The notes beneath the pieces are model-generated. The model worked only from the letters and a program-made list of their open reading frames with translations, searched no databases and had not been told where the DNA came from. Below are positions 1 through 5,677 of a stretch of DNA of 8,691 nucleotides, piece after piece (positions within the stretch are counted from its first letter, which is position 1; the number at the start of each line of letters is the position of its first letter). The translations under genes and the position numbers were made by a program. Origin of the DNA: Thermodesulfovibrio sp. Lineage in GTDB: Bacteria; Nitrospirota; Thermodesulfovibrionia; Thermodesulfovibrionales; JdFR-85. The DNA lies in the NCBI GenBank assembly GCA_027050975.1, contig JALUAR010000257.1:1-8691 (forward strand), written 5' to 3'.

Positions 1-339
1 ATCCAGAAGGGTCCTTGTGAGAAAAGAGTGGGGTATGCTGTGGTGGTGCTGGATATAACACCAAAACCAGTAAAGGCTCTTAACAAATTAAGCTTCCGGA
101 TTTCCATAAAGGGGCACAGCAATGTTATCAATAACCTGCCTAAGCGGCTAATCATTGATCTTACAATGCCGGGAATGAATATGGGAAAAAACTATGTTAT
201 CCTTGAGAGAATATCTTCCGGAGAGTATATAGGTGAAGGCATAATAGTTAAATGTCCGAGTGGTAAACGGCTATGGCAGGCTGAGGTTGAAATAGGTAAA
301 ATAGGAGTTGTCAGGTACAGGTTCAATGTGGAATACTAG
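1..339 (+). CDS. FixH/YtkA-like exported protein (3' part; start lies outside the window)
   Basis: The reading frame is open from the first base, so the true start and probably a signal peptide lie upstream; the GTG at 28 is most likely an internal Val codon. The visible 112 residues begin with a Gly-Pro-Cys stretch that would suit the mature N-terminus of an exported protein. They continue as a beta-rich domain with the block TMPGMNMGKN, followed by GEYIGEG and CPSGKRLW. The MPGM-x-MG and late G-x-W/W-x-A blocks are typical of the YtkA/FixH-like fold (compact immunoglobulin-like, periplasmic). The Met-rich MPGMNM segment could bind copper, but that is inference. The next gene, a TauE/SafE-type membrane protein 95 nt downstream, supports a role in cytochrome oxidase assembly or metal delivery, since these families co-occur in cbb3 oxidase loci. 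Family assignment is reasonable; function is uncertain. Confidence 0.68.
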   Translation: MQKGPCEKRVGYAVVVLDITPKPVKALNKLSFRISIKGHSNVINNLPKRLIIDLTMPGMNMGKNYVILERISSGEYIGEGIIVKCPSGKRLWQAEVEIGKIGVVRYRFNVEY

Positions 340-352
340 CTTTTTACTTTCT

Positions 353-366
353 GTCATAATTATGAC
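353..366. promoter_or_regulatory. 14-bp perfect palindrome, candidate operator
   Basis: GTCATAATTATGAC is a perfect palindrome. A further C-G pair and one G-T wobble extend the dyad to 351-368. It can also be read as GTCAT-N4-ATGAC, two 5-bp half-sites with a 4-bp spacer, a geometry like FNR/CRP-family sites, although the half-site is not the FNR one. It lies 13 nt after the FixH-like stop and about 70 nt before the TauE/SafE start. No convincing -35/-10 pair was found next to it. A palindrome this long is expected about once in twice this much random DNA, so the operator call is tentative. Confidence 0.3.
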
Positions 367-434
367 GGATTGTCTGGGAATCTATTGTCGAAGATGAGGC
401 ATATGGCTGAAACGGATGCGGGGAAACAAAAACA

Positions 435-1118
435 GTGATGGAAGAAATATACCTCTTAATGTTTCTTACAGGACTTCTGGGAGGAATTAGCCACTGTATA
501 GGGATGTGTGGTCCGATTGTTGCCACTTTCAGCCTGAGAACAAGCAGAAAGGTCTTCTTTCCTAATCTTTTATACAACATAGGAAGGGTAAGCACCTATA
601 CCATGGTTGGCGCTATCATGGGGGTTACAGGCTCATACATCAGTTTTTTTCGGAATATAGAGCCTATTCAGAAGGTGATAATGATACTTGCCGGTGTCCT
701 TATCATAATCTTTGGTCTTAGCATTATGGGTATATTTCCCCTTGTAAAGAGAATAGAAGAGATCATTAACACATCAGCTCTGCTGAAGAGGATAGCCGGA
801 TATTTCCAAGGTGATTTTACCACAGGGGCCTTTTATCCGATGGGGCTTGTGCTGGGTCTTCTTCCCTGCGGGCTTGTATATACCGCTTTTATTGGTGCCT
901 CAAGAGTCGGAATGGAGGCACCATCCCATGTCGAGGGGCTGATCAGGGGAGGACTTTTCATGCTTTTTTTCGGGCTTGGAACAATGCCTTCGCTGATGCT
1001 CTTCGGAAGTATTGTCAGGGTATTGAGTGGTAGAATGAGAACGGGACTGTACAGGATCTCAGGTCTGATAATAGTTGCTATGGGAATACTTTTTCTGTAC
1101 AGGGCGATTCGGTTTTAG
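435..1118 (+). CDS. TauE/SafE-family (DsbD_2-like) six-helix membrane protein
   Basis: This 227-residue integral membrane protein has about six hydrophobic helices (roughly residues 5-30, 48-70, 81-103, 133-155, 170-195 and 205-224). Two hallmark motifs sit in helices 1 and 4: GGISHCIGMCGP (Cys21, Cys25) and GLLPCGLVY (Cys145). These are typical of the DsbD_2/SafE group, related to the CcdA/DsbD transmembrane domain and often annotated as sulfite exporter TauE/SafE or heavy-metal transport. Members next to FixH/CcoG/CcoI genes are thought to act in copper handling or redox support for cbb3 oxidase assembly; the FixH-like neighbour makes that plausible here. An in-frame stop at 408-410 limits the start to GTG 435 or the adjacent ATG 438; the ATG is equally likely and shortens the protein by one residue. 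The ribosome site is weak (GGGGA at 420-424). The transported substrate cannot be read from sequence. Confidence 0.85.
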   Translation: MMEEIYLLMFLTGLLGGISHCIGMCGPIVATFSLRTSRKVFFPNLLYNIGRVSTYTMVGAIMGVTGSYISFFRNIEPIQKVIMILAGVLIIIFGLSIMGIFPLVKRIEEIINTSALLKRIAGYFQGDFTTGAFYPMGLVLGLLPCGLVYTAFIGASRVGMEAPSHVEGLIRGGLFMLFFGLGTMPSLMLFGSIVRVLSGRMRTGLYRISGLIIVAMGILFLYRAIRF

Positions 1119-1128
1119 TCTGAAACTT

Positions 1129-1148
1129 GAAAAGAGAAGGAGCTTTTC
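1129..1148 (+). promoter_or_regulatory. Shine-Dalgarno sequence presented in a hairpin loop ahead of apgM
   Basis: GAAAAG (1129-1134) and CTTTTC (1143-1148) are exact complements, and the 8-nt loop between them, AGAAGGAG, is the only good ribosome-binding site before apgM. It ends 20 nt before the ATG at 1163, far more than the usual 5-9 nt. A closer in-frame start is excluded by TAA at 1157-1159. The stem is AT-rich and short, so this may be fortuitous. Confidence 0.35.
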
Positions 1149-1162
1149 TGTATCATTAAACC

Positions 1163-2371
1163 ATGCAGGAACTTATAAAGAAACTGGTACAGAAGAACAA
1201 TACAAAGATATTCATGATAGTTCTTGACGGGCTCGGAGGTCTTCCATTAAATGGCAAGACAGAGCTTGAGACGGCAAGAACTCCCAATCTTGATGCCCTG
1301 GCAAGGGTGTCTGCAACAGGGCTTCATGTGCCGGTCAGTTATGGAATTACACCAGGAAGCGGGCCCGGCCATCTGGGTATCTTCGGATACGATCCCCTTA
1401 AGTGGGAGATTGGAAGGGGTGTTCTCGAGGCCCTGGGTCTTGGCATGGAACTGAAAAACACGGATATAGCTGTCAGAGGTAACTATGCCACGATACAGGA
1501 GGGTCTTGTTAAGGACAGAAGGGCAGGCCGTATTCCAACGGAAAAAAGCAAGGCTCTGACGGAAAAACTCCAGGAAGCCATTCCAAGGATAGATGAGGCA
1601 GAGATAATATTTGCTCCCGGTATAGAGCACAGGTTTGCTGCCATATTCCGTTTTCCCGAACCTCTGGATGAATGCTCTGACAATGTCAATGATACGGACC
1701 CCCAGAAGGTTGGCAAGCCACCTCTTAAACCAGTCCCTGGTAATCATCAGTCAGAGCGTGTGGCAAGGGTGGCTGAGAAGCTTGTTCAGAAGGCACATGA
1801 GATATTAAAGGATGAGGAGGCTGCAAACTTTATTCTCCTCAGGGGCATTTCTCAGGTCCCCTCGATTCCGTCTTTTGAGGAATCATTCGGACTAAAGGCC
1901 CTGGCCATTGCCGTGTATCCAATGTATAGAGGACTTGCAAGGCTGATTGGTATGGATACGCCTCCTGTAAACGGTGATATAAAGGAAGAGATAGAGTTTC
2001 TTAAAGAAAATCTCAATGATTATGACTTTTTCTTCTTCCATGTAAAGAAGGTGGACTCCTATGGTGAAGATGGCAATTTTGAAGGAAAGGCCAAGAAGAT
2101 AGAAGAGTTTGATGAGCATCTGCCTGACATACTCGCGCTGAAGCCGGATGTCCTGATAATTACAGGCGACCATTCCACACCTGCAGTGCTTAAATCTCAT
2201 AGCTGGCATCCCGTGCCGGTGCTGTTGCACTCTCCTTATGTGCTGGGAGGGCTGAGTCAGGGCTTCTCCGAAAGGGAGTGCGCAAAGGGAGAGTTGGGAA
2301 TATTTCCAGCCTATAACATCCTGCCTTTAGCCCTTGCCAATTCTGGAAGGCTCAAGAAGTATGGAGCCTGA
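1163..2371 (+). CDS. apgM: 2,3-bisphosphoglycerate-independent phosphoglycerate mutase, archaeal type (aPGM)
   Basis: This enzyme interconverts 3-phosphoglycerate and 2-phosphoglycerate in glycolysis/gluconeogenesis; it is cytosolic and belongs to the alkaline phosphatase superfamily. The 402-residue length fits the aPGM family and is shorter than the GpmI type (about 510). Metal and catalytic elements are visible in order: LDGLGG with metal ligand Asp22; TPGSGPGH with the nucleophile candidate Ser66; GYDP and GRGVLEALG (about 75-92); KKVDSYGEDGN with Asp298; TGDHSTP with Asp336/His337; and SHSWHPVPVLL with His346/His349. In the KKVDSYGEDGN motif a Glu occupies a place that is His in some relatives; I recall Glu also being common in bacterial members. 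The ATG at 1163 is forced by an in-frame TAA at 1157-1159. The 3' end overlaps the next gene by 11 nt, so the two are probably co-transcribed and translationally coupled. Confidence 0.93.
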   Translation: MQELIKKLVQKNNTKIFMIVLDGLGGLPLNGKTELETARTPNLDALARVSATGLHVPVSYGITPGSGPGHLGIFGYDPLKWEIGRGVLEALGLGMELKNTDIAVRGNYATIQEGLVKDRRAGRIPTEKSKALTEKLQEAIPRIDEAEIIFAPGIEHRFAAIFRFPEPLDECSDNVNDTDPQKVGKPPLKPVPGNHQSERVARVAEKLVQKAHEILKDEEAANFILLRGISQVPSIPSFEESFGLKALAIAVYPMYRGLARLIGMDTPPVNGDIKEEIEFLKENLNDYDFFFFHVKKVDSYGEDGNFEGKAKKIEEFDEHLPDILALKPDVLIITGDHSTPAVLKSHSWHPVPVLLHSPYVLGGLSQGFSERECAKGELGIFPAYNILPLALANSGRLKKYGA

Positions 2372-3734
2372 GTACATCGATACCCACTGCCATCTTGAGA
2401 TGTCCCAGTTTGATGCTGACAGGGATGCTGTGATTACCCGTGCCAAACAGAGCGGTATTGTCAGCATAATTACGATTGGCACTGATGTGGAGAGCTCTGA
2501 AGAGGCTATAAGACTTGCCAATACCTTCAGGGAGTTTGTGTATGCTACTGTAGGGCTTCATCCCCATGATGCAAAGAAGTTTTCCAAAGAGATTGCAGAG
2601 ACCTTCAGAAGGCTTGCCCGCGACAGAAGCGTTGTTGCCATTGGTGAGATAGGACTTGACTATCATTATGATCATTCACCGCGTGATGTACAGAGAGATG
2701 TGTTTGCAAAGCAGCTGACCCTTGCAAAGGAGCTTGATATGCCTGTTGTTATACACAGCAGGGATGCAAAGAAGGACACTCTCAGAATTCTTAAAGACAG
2801 TGGTGTAAGCAGGGGTGTAATGCATTGCTTCTCCGGTGACCTTGCCATGGCAGAAGAGGCAATGGCAATGGGATTTTATATATCCATAGCCGGTCCAGTT
2901 ACATTCTCTAATGCGCGGAGACTGCAGGAAGTTGCAAAGGCTATTCCAGATGAATATCTTCTGATCGAGACGGATGCCCCTTATCTTACTCCCGTGCCAT
3001 ACAGGGGGAAGAGAAACGAGCCATCCTATCTTATACATACTGCGGAAAAACTTGCCGAACTTCGGGGAGTAACACCTGAGGATATTGCCAGAATAACAAC
3101 CCTGAATGCCAGAAGGCTTTTTGGTATCGGCGAACTTCCGGACAAGGGAACCATTGCATATAAGATCAGGAATTCCCTCTATCTAAATATCACTAACAGG
3201 TGCTCCAATGCCTGTTCATTCTGTATCAGGTTTCATAGTGATTATGTTAAGGGGCATAACCTGCGACTGGAGCATGAGCCGGGGTTTGAAGAGTTAAAGG
3301 ATGCTATCGGAGACCCCAGGAAATATAAGGAGATAGTCTTCTGTGGCTACGGAGAGCCTCTGATGAGGCTCGAGATAGTGAAAGAGTTGGCACGCTGGAT
3401 AAAAGAGCAGGGCGGCAGTGTCAGGGTTAATACCAACGGCCATGGAAATCTGATACACGGAAGAAACATCCTGCCTGAACTCAAAGGGCTTGTTGATAAG
3501 TTTTCCATTAGCCTTGATGCCCAGGATGAGGAGACATACAATGTAATATGCAAGCCCCTCTACAAAGGCGCCTTTAAGGCTGTTTTGGAGTTCATAAAAG
3601 AGGCTAAAAAACATACCCCTGAGGTGGTAGTGACGGTTGTGGAGATGCCTGGGGTGGATATTAAAAAGTGTAAAGAGATAGCTGATTCTTTGGGGGTCGG
3701 TTTCAGAGTCAGAAAATTGAATGTTGTTGGATAG
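2361..3734 (+). CDS. TatD-family metal-dependent hydrolase fused to a radical SAM domain
   Basis: This is a two-domain protein of 457 residues. Residues 1-257 are a complete TatD-family TIM-barrel hydrolase, with metal ligands in DTHCHL (His9, His11), GEIGLDY (Glu96), VIHSRD (His132), MHCFSGD (His155) and ETDAPYL (Asp205); TatD enzymes are Mg-dependent 3'-5' exonucleases or deoxyribonuclease-like hydrolases. Residues 262-457 are a short radical SAM domain with the 4Fe-4S motif C-x3-C-x2-C (Cys281, 285, 288) and GYGEP (Gly331-Pro333), which matches the SAM-contacting GGEP-type motif. The other cysteines (328, 397, 437) are scattered, so no auxiliary cluster domain is evident. I recall a radical SAM family described as TatD-linked; its reaction is unknown to me. 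The start is ATG 2361, with GGAAGG 10 nt upstream; the TTG at 2334 would add nine residues before the conserved Y-I-D-T-H start and is rejected. The frame is open throughout, so the fusion is genuine here. Confidence 0.9.
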   Translation: MEPEYIDTHCHLEMSQFDADRDAVITRAKQSGIVSIITIGTDVESSEEAIRLANTFREFVYATVGLHPHDAKKFSKEIAETFRRLARDRSVVAIGEIGLDYHYDHSPRDVQRDVFAKQLTLAKELDMPVVIHSRDAKKDTLRILKDSGVSRGVMHCFSGDLAMAEEAMAMGFYISIAGPVTFSNARRLQEVAKAIPDEYLLIETDAPYLTPVPYRGKRNEPSYLIHTAEKLAELRGVTPEDIARITTLNARRLFGIGELPDKGTIAYKIRNSLYLNITNRCSNACSFCIRFHSDYVKGHNLRLEHEPGFEELKDAIGDPRKYKEIVFCGYGEPLMRLEIVKELARWIKEQGGSVRVNTNGHGNLIHGRNILPELKGLVDKFSISLDAQDEETYNVICKPLYKGAFKAVLEFIKEAKKHTPEVVVTVVEMPGVDIKKCKEIADSLGVGFRVRKLNVVG

Positions 3735-3751
3735 GGTGTAGCATTTCTTAT

Positions 3752-3775
3752 AAAAAAATGATATAATGTGATTAA
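3752..3775 (+). promoter_or_regulatory. Extended -10 promoter for hemG
   Basis: TGATATAAT (3759-3767) gives a perfect TATAAT hexamer with the TGn extension, preceded by a run of seven A residues (3752-3758). There is no good -35 at 16-18 bp (TAGCAT at 3739-3744 is poor), which is usual for extended -10 promoters. Transcription would begin near 3774-3775, giving a leader of about 44 nt before the hemG ATG at 3818. The site falls in the only sizeable gap (83 nt) in this part of the plus-strand cluster. Confidence 0.55.
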
Positions 3776-3810
3776 GACAATGCGATTCAAAATCCTTCCA
3801 TACAGGAGTT

Positions 3811-3853
3811 CCCTGAGATGAATATCACCATTGTTGGTGGTGGAATCTCAGGG
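3811..3853 (+). promoter_or_regulatory. Inverted repeat that can pair over the hemG start codon
   Basis: CCCTGAGAT (3811-3819) and ATCTCAGGG (3845-3853) are perfect 9-bp complements. The left arm includes the first two bases of the hemG ATG and begins 3 nt after AGGAG (3804-3808). The intervening segment folds again, 3823-3830 against 3835-3842 with a 4-nt loop TTGT (two G-T wobbles). Such a structure would hide the start codon and could tune translation. The right arm is coding (Ile-Ser-Gly of the FAD-binding motif), so chance is possible. Confidence 0.3.
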
Positions 3854-5188
3854 CTATCCTTAGCATATTTTCTCCTTGAAAAACAAAAAAACCTTGAAAT
3901 AACAGTACTTGAGGCATCAAAGCGGCCTGGCGGGAAGATCTGGACCGATCGAAACGACGGTTTTCTTTGTGAAAGTGGTGTTAACGGCTTCCTGGACAAC
4001 AAACCTCGTACTCTGGAATTTGTTAAAAGCCTCTCCCTTAAGCCTCTAAGGAGTAATGATGCCGCAAGAAGAAGATACATTTACCATAGAGGCCGTCTCC
4101 ATCTGCTACCCGAATCTCCAGGTGCTTTTCTCCTCAGCGGGCTTATCAGCCCCTGCGGGAAGGGCAGACTCCTTTATGAGATACTGGCACCCCGTGCAAC
4201 TGTAGAGGACGAATCCCTTGCATCCTTTGCTCGCCGTCGTCTTGGTAAAGAGGCATACGAGATGTTTATTGACCCCATGGCATCGGGAATTTATGCTGGA
4301 GATCCCGAGAAACTGAGCCTTAAAAGCTGTTTTCCCAGGATTTACGAATTGGAGAGGAACTATGGCAGTCTGTTTCGAGCGCTTATTAAACTCCAGAAAG
4401 AGGCCAAAAAGACCGGTAGAGAGGTCGGTCCCTCTCCAGGTGGCACATTAACCTCATTTTTTGACGGGATGGAGACGGTGATAAAGACCCTAAGAGAGTA
4501 TCTTGGTGAGCGTATAAGGACCTCTAGTAAAGTGGTGGGGCTTGATCAGGTTAACTCTGCTTACAGACTCTACCTGGAAAACGGGGAAACGGTTAAGAGC
4601 GATGCCGTTGTACTTGCATGTCCTGCCTATGAGACAGCGGAGATCCTTAAGGAGATGAACCGTGATCTTCCCGGGATTCTCAACCGGATCCCTTATCCTC
4701 CTGTTTCGGTTGTATGTCTTGGCTTCAGGATTGAGGATATCTCTCATAACATCAATGGCTTCGGATTTCTCGTTCCATATAAAGAGGGAAGGAGAATCCT
4801 TGGTACATTGTGGGACTCCAGTATATTCCCTAACCGTGCTCCCGATGGATATGTGCTTTTCAGAACCATGGTTGGTGGAGCCAGGGCTCCGGAGATAGCT
4901 CTGAATGATGAGGAGACACTGGTTAATATAGTGCTTGAAGAGCTTTCGGAAATAATGGGACTGGATGCCACGCCTGAGCTGAAAAGGGTTTACAGACATG
5001 AGAAAGCCATTCCCCAGTATAATGTGGGACACGCAAAGCTGCTCGAGGAGATTGAAACCAGGGTGGGCTCATTCAAGGGGCTCTATCTTACAGGTAATGC
5101 TTACAGAGGCATTGGTTTTAACGATTGTATTGAAAACTCCTTTAAATTATCCGAAAGGATATTTGCTGAAATGATAGGTAACAATTAA
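3818..5188 (+). CDS. hemG: Protoporphyrinogen/coproporphyrinogen oxidase, FAD-dependent (HemG/HemY type)
   Basis: This FAD enzyme oxidises a porphyrinogen (protoporphyrinogen IX, or coproporphyrinogen III in the coproporphyrin-dependent branch) to the porphyrin late in heme synthesis. The 456-residue length is typical of the family, usually named hemG in databases and hemY in Bacillus. The N-terminus carries the Rossmann FAD motif VGGGISGL (about 6-13), the ribose-binding acidic residue in VLEASKRPGGK (Glu32 and the RPGG block), and FLCESGVNGFLDN (about 49-61). The middle has DPMASGIYAGDPEKLS and GGTLTSFFDGM, both characteristic. The C-terminus has TGNAYRGIGFNDCIENS (425-441), which closes the FAD site. 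AGGAG at 3804-3808 lies 9 nt before the ATG. Its own extended -10 promoter lies upstream. Which porphyrinogen is used cannot be told from this window; no other heme genes are present. The TauE/SafE and FixH-like genes upstream fit a theme of heme/copper respiratory enzymes. Confidence 0.92.
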   Translation: MNITIVGGGISGLSLAYFLLEKQKNLEITVLEASKRPGGKIWTDRNDGFLCESGVNGFLDNKPRTLEFVKSLSLKPLRSNDAARRRYIYHRGRLHLLPESPGAFLLSGLISPCGKGRLLYEILAPRATVEDESLASFARRRLGKEAYEMFIDPMASGIYAGDPEKLSLKSCFPRIYELERNYGSLFRALIKLQKEAKKTGREVGPSPGGTLTSFFDGMETVIKTLREYLGERIRTSSKVVGLDQVNSAYRLYLENGETVKSDAVVLACPAYETAEILKEMNRDLPGILNRIPYPPVSVVCLGFRIEDISHNINGFGFLVPYKEGRRILGTLWDSSIFPNRAPDGYVLFRTMVGGARAPEIALNDEETLVNIVLEELSEIMGLDATPELKRVYRHEKAIPQYNVGHAKLLEEIETRVGSFKGLYLTGNAYRGIGFNDCIENSFKLSERIFAEMIGNN

Positions 5189-5192
5189 TCAA

Positions 5193-5215
5193 CTTCCATC
5201 CATTCGGGATGGGAA
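5193..5215 (+). promoter_or_regulatory. Short hairpin abutting the ribosome-binding site of the DUF465 gene
   Basis: Between the hemG stop and the next gene, CCATCC (5196-5201) pairs with GGATGG (5207-5212) around loop ATTCG, and TT/AA extends the stem past a one-base bulge. The hairpin ends at the edge of AAGGAGG (5215-5221), the strong ribosome site of the downstream gene. It is too short and lacks a T-run, so it is not a terminator; a role in processing or translation is conjecture. Confidence 0.25.
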
Positions 5216-5225
5216 AGGAGGCAAC

Positions 5226-5456
5226 ATGAAGGACAGGGAGATAGTTGAGCTTTTAAGGGCGGAAAGTGAGGAGTTCAGGCAGCTTGAGCAGGAACATCGA
5301 GCTCTTGAGAACAGGCTTTCAGAGCTTGACAGCAAGCATTATCTCTCACCAGAGGAGGAAGTGGAGATAAAAAGTATCAAGAAGCAGAAGCTAGCCAAAA
5401 AAGACAGAATGGCTGAAATGATAAGGGAGTATAAAAAAGCTGCAATGGCCAGTTAG
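5226..5456 (+). CDS. DUF465/YdcH-like small coiled-coil protein
   Basis: This 76-residue, highly charged protein is predicted to be nearly all helical. Residues 5-35 form one amphipathic helix (EEFRQLEQEHRALENRLSELD), a short turn HYLSPEEE lies near 38-45, and a basic helix follows (EIKSIKKQKLAKKDRMAEMI). The order of an EEF-x-x-L-x-x-EH-x-x-L-x-x-x-L segment, a Y-L-S/T-P-E-E-E turn and a KK-x-KL-x-x-KD-x-M segment is the signature of the DUF465 (YdcH) family, whose molecular function is not established; an antiparallel helical hairpin that oligomerises is likely. The start is clear: AAGGAGG at 5215-5221 lies 4 nt before the ATG. It follows hemG by 37 nt and is probably co-transcribed with it as the last gene before the terminator. 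Confidence 0.85.
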   Translation: MKDREIVELLRAESEEFRQLEQEHRALENRLSELDSKHYLSPEEEVEIKSIKKQKLAKKDRMAEMIREYKKAAMAS

Positions 5457-5478
5457 TTCATATCCTTACTTTGATCGG

Positions 5479-5515
5479 GGCGGAAGCAATCTGCCTTATA
5501 CAGAGCATAGCAGGT
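5479..5515 (+). other. Competing small hairpins just before the terminator (structured 3' RNA)
   Basis: Two mutually exclusive stems can form here. GGCGGA (5479-5484) pairs with TCTGCC (5490-5495), one wobble, loop AGCAA. Alternatively ATCTGC (5489-5494) pairs with GCAGGT (5510-5515), one G-T pair, and directly abuts the terminator stem. ATACAGAG occurs at 5498-5505 and again at 5517-5524 inside the left terminator arm, so the first copy could in principle pair with the terminator's right arm. This could be just the 3' untranslated end of the hemG-DUF465 transcript or a small RNA; no known RNA family was recognised. Confidence 0.25.
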
Positions 5516-5566
5516 AATACAGAGGTCTCTCAGCGCGTTTACGGCTGGAGACCTCTGTATTTATTT
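5516..5566 (+). terminator. Intrinsic terminator of the plus-strand gene cluster
   Basis: A perfect 14-bp stem, AATACAGAGGTCTC (5516-5529) with GAGACCTCTGTATT (5548-5561), encloses an 18-nt interior that itself pairs CAGC (5531-5534) with GCTG (5544-5547). The tract TTTATTT at 5560-5566 follows on the plus strand. On the minus strand the sequence after the stem is ACCTGC rather than a T-run, so termination is probably mainly for plus-strand transcripts. It sits 60 nt after the DUF465 stop. Confidence 0.85.
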
Positions 5567-5677
5567 GAGGTGTATGAGGCTGTTTCATGACAAAACTGTC
5601 GTTTCTCAGGCCAGGAAAGTGTTTCGCAGTAGTGGCATGCACTCTCTCAGCGAACAGGGATGACTATGAGAATTGTT
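5567..5677. other. Intergenic region between convergent operons, nothing recognised
   Basis: About 110 bp lie between the terminator and the end of cheB. Only short dyads are visible: GACA-AAAC-TGTC (5589-5600) and AGTG-GCATG-CACT (5631-5643). Neither is followed by a T-run on the minus strand, so no clear terminator for the chemotaxis operon was found. No open frame with a ribosome site and no known RNA was seen. Confidence 0.5.

Noticed and set aside
28..30. GTG as the real start of the FixH-like gene
   Set aside because: The frame is open to the window edge, and a start here would leave an exported-type domain without a signal peptide.
1247..1747. 166-codon minus-strand frame opposite apgM
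   Set aside because: The plus strand there encodes conserved aPGM motifs; the antisense product shows no recognisable domain.
2334..2360. TTG start nine codons upstream for the TatD-radical SAM gene
   Set aside because: ATG 2361 has a well-spaced GGAAGG and puts the conserved D-T-H-C-H motif at the usual distance from the N-terminus.
3130..3200. Possible frameshift or missed stop between the TatD and radical SAM domains
   Set aside because: The frame is continuous, with no stop and a natural linker; both domains are complete.
4490..5032. 180-codon open frame on the minus strand opposite hemG
   Set aside because: It lies wholly within a well-supported hemG coding region, has no family resemblance, and its composition is that of an antisense shadow.
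5193..5215. Terminator between hemG and the DUF465 gene
   Set aside because: The stem is short, has a bulge and no T-run, and runs into a strong ribosome-binding site.
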